Assembly (NCBI RefSeq): GCF_040049275.1 | Contig: NZ_JBDZDT010000001.1 | Location: 496,001-560,000 of the forward strand | Length of the DNA: 64,000 bases | Source: Aquabacter sp040049275 | GTDB taxonomy: Bacteria; Pseudomonadota; Alphaproteobacteria; Rhizobiales; Xanthobacteraceae | Direction of reading: 5' to 3' | Part shown: positions 63,366 through 64,000 of the stretch, in pieces | Layout: the number at the start of each line of letters is the position of its first letter | Numbering within the stretch: the stretch's first letter is position 1 | Translations under genes and position numbers: made by a program | The notes under the pieces: model-generated | Databases searched by the model: none | What the model was told of the DNA's origin: nothing | The model's input: only the letters and a program-made list of their open reading frames with translations

Positions 63366-64000
63366 TCACTCGGCGGCGGCCGGACGGGCACCGCCCATGA
63401 GGCGCTGCTTCAGCATGCTCAGCACCGGCCAGAACAGCATGACCAGCGCCAGGGTGACGATGGAGCCGACCAGGGGGTTCGACCAGAAGATGCCGAGATT
63501 GCCCTGGCTGACCAGCATGGCCTGGCGGAAGGAGCTCTCCGCCATGTCGCCCAGCACAAGCGCCAGAACCAGCGGCGCCAGCGGATAGTCCAGCTTCTTG
63601 AAGACATAGCCGACGACGCCGAAGATCAACATGACCGCGATGTCGAGAGCCGCATTGTGCACCGTGTAGGCACCCACCGCGCAGATCACCAGGATGATGG
63701 GCGCGATGACGCTGAACGGGATGCGCAGGATCGCGGCAAACAGCGGCACGGTGGTGAGCACCACGATCAGGCCGGCGATGTTGCCGAGATAGATGGAGGC
63801 GATGAGGCCCCACACGAAGTCCTTCTGCTCCACGAACAGGAGCGGACCCGGCTGGAGACCCCAGATGAGCAGGCCGCCCAGCAGCACCGCAGCGGTGGGC
63901 GAGCCGGGGATGCCGAGGGTCAGCATCGGCAGCAGCGCCGAGGTGCCGGCCGCATGGGCCGCCACTTCCGGCATCACGACGCCTTCCAGCTCGCCCTTGC
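63366..64000 (-). CDS. Tripartite tricarboxylate transporter permease TctA (C-terminal part)
   Basis: The gene runs off the right edge; about 211 C-terminal residues are seen. The segment GELEGVVMPEVAAHAAGTSA and LLPMLTLGIPGSPTAAVLLG is the TctA signature. Several TM helices follow, ending in a short charged tail. TctA is the large membrane subunit of TTT systems that take up carboxylates with a binding protein (TctC) and TctB, both presumably beyond the edge. Its place next to the oxc regulator suggests oxalate or a related dicarboxylate as substrate. No OxlT-type carrier is seen. Confidence 0.93.
   Translation of the reverse strand, partial: KGELEGVVMPEVAAHAAGTSALLPMLTLGIPGSPTAAVLLGGLLIWGLQPGPLLFVEQKDFVWGLIASIYLGNIAGLIVVLTTVPLFAAILRIPFSVIAPIILVICAVGAYTVHNAALDIAVMLIFGVVGYVFKKLDYPLAPLVLALVLGDMAESSFRQAMLVSQGNLGIFWSNPLVGSIVTLALVMLFWPVLSMLKQRLMGGARPAAAE

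Overview
The window is 64 kb of very GC-rich, densely coded chromosomal DNA. SecA, AccA, TrmD, ribosomal protein L19, methionine aminopeptidase, NasST, an Omp19-like inhibitor family and a complete oxalyl-CoA/formyl-CoA pair suggest an alphaproteobacterium of the order Hyphomicrobiales. The overall flavour resembles Xanthobacteraceae (Xanthobacter/Azorhizobium-like), but that placement comes from general resemblance and no search was run. I saw no rRNA, tRNA, CRISPR array, transposase, integrase or phage gene. The window is cut at both ends: position 1 lies inside a circularly permuted ATP-grasp gene, and position 64000 inside a TctA-type permease gene.

Layout. 1-8.8 kb: transglutaminase/ATP-grasp pair, then an RND efflux pump with its lipoprotein adaptor. 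9.3-18.1 kb: secA, a methyltransferase, a LysR-controlled redox pair (CMD/AhpD-like and PPOX), an L,D-transpeptidase-like lipoprotein and accA. 18.2-23.2 kb: YggT, DUF167, an amidohydrolase/decarboxylase, a D-2-hydroxyglutarate-dehydrogenase-like flavoenzyme and an MFS transporter. 23.3-35.3 kb: the most unusual segment, described below. 35.4-36.7 kb: trmD and rplS. 36.7-42.0 kb: a ChaA-like antiporter, a glycosyltransferase-like protein and a large anchored GH123-like protein. 42.1-43.8 kb: nasT-nasS. 43.9-50.2 kb: a YqhA-like protein, a complete sugar ABC transporter and a divergent 2-hydroxyacid dehydrogenase. 50.2-52.7 kb: two Inh/Omp19-like exported proteins and a TorF-type porin. 52.9-57.1 kb: radC, map, sfsA, thioesterase, FAH-family enzyme and a Pmp3-like peptide. 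57.3-64.0 kb: an oxalate-catabolism locus (two frc genes, a PAS-only protein, oxc, a GntR/FCD regulator and tctA).

The candidate undescribed system lies at 23.3-35.3 kb. Two arrays diverge from one AT-richer spacer (26950-27234). The minus-strand array has two small two-TM sensor proteins and a membrane-bound SpoIIE/PP2C phosphatase (RsbU-like). The plus-strand array has a third two-TM sensor, a sensor domain fused to a whole MFS transporter, an orphan periplasmic binding protein, a GNAT enzyme and an alanine-racemase homologue. After a 142 bp gap come an RsbW-like ATPase, a Na/Pi cotransporter and a STAS antagonist. Phosphatase, kinase and STAS form a full partner-switching set, but no sigma factor is nearby. 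My inference is that ligand-sensing membrane proteins and a transporter feed a partner-switching switch with an unknown output.

Other non-coding structure worth attention: a possible three-way-junction RNA between the phosphatase and MFS genes (23259-23349), two related ~200 bp palindromic elements (52719-52916, 55845-56048), REP-like inverted repeats including one between the binding-protein and permease genes of the sugar transporter, and competing hairpins in the secA leader.
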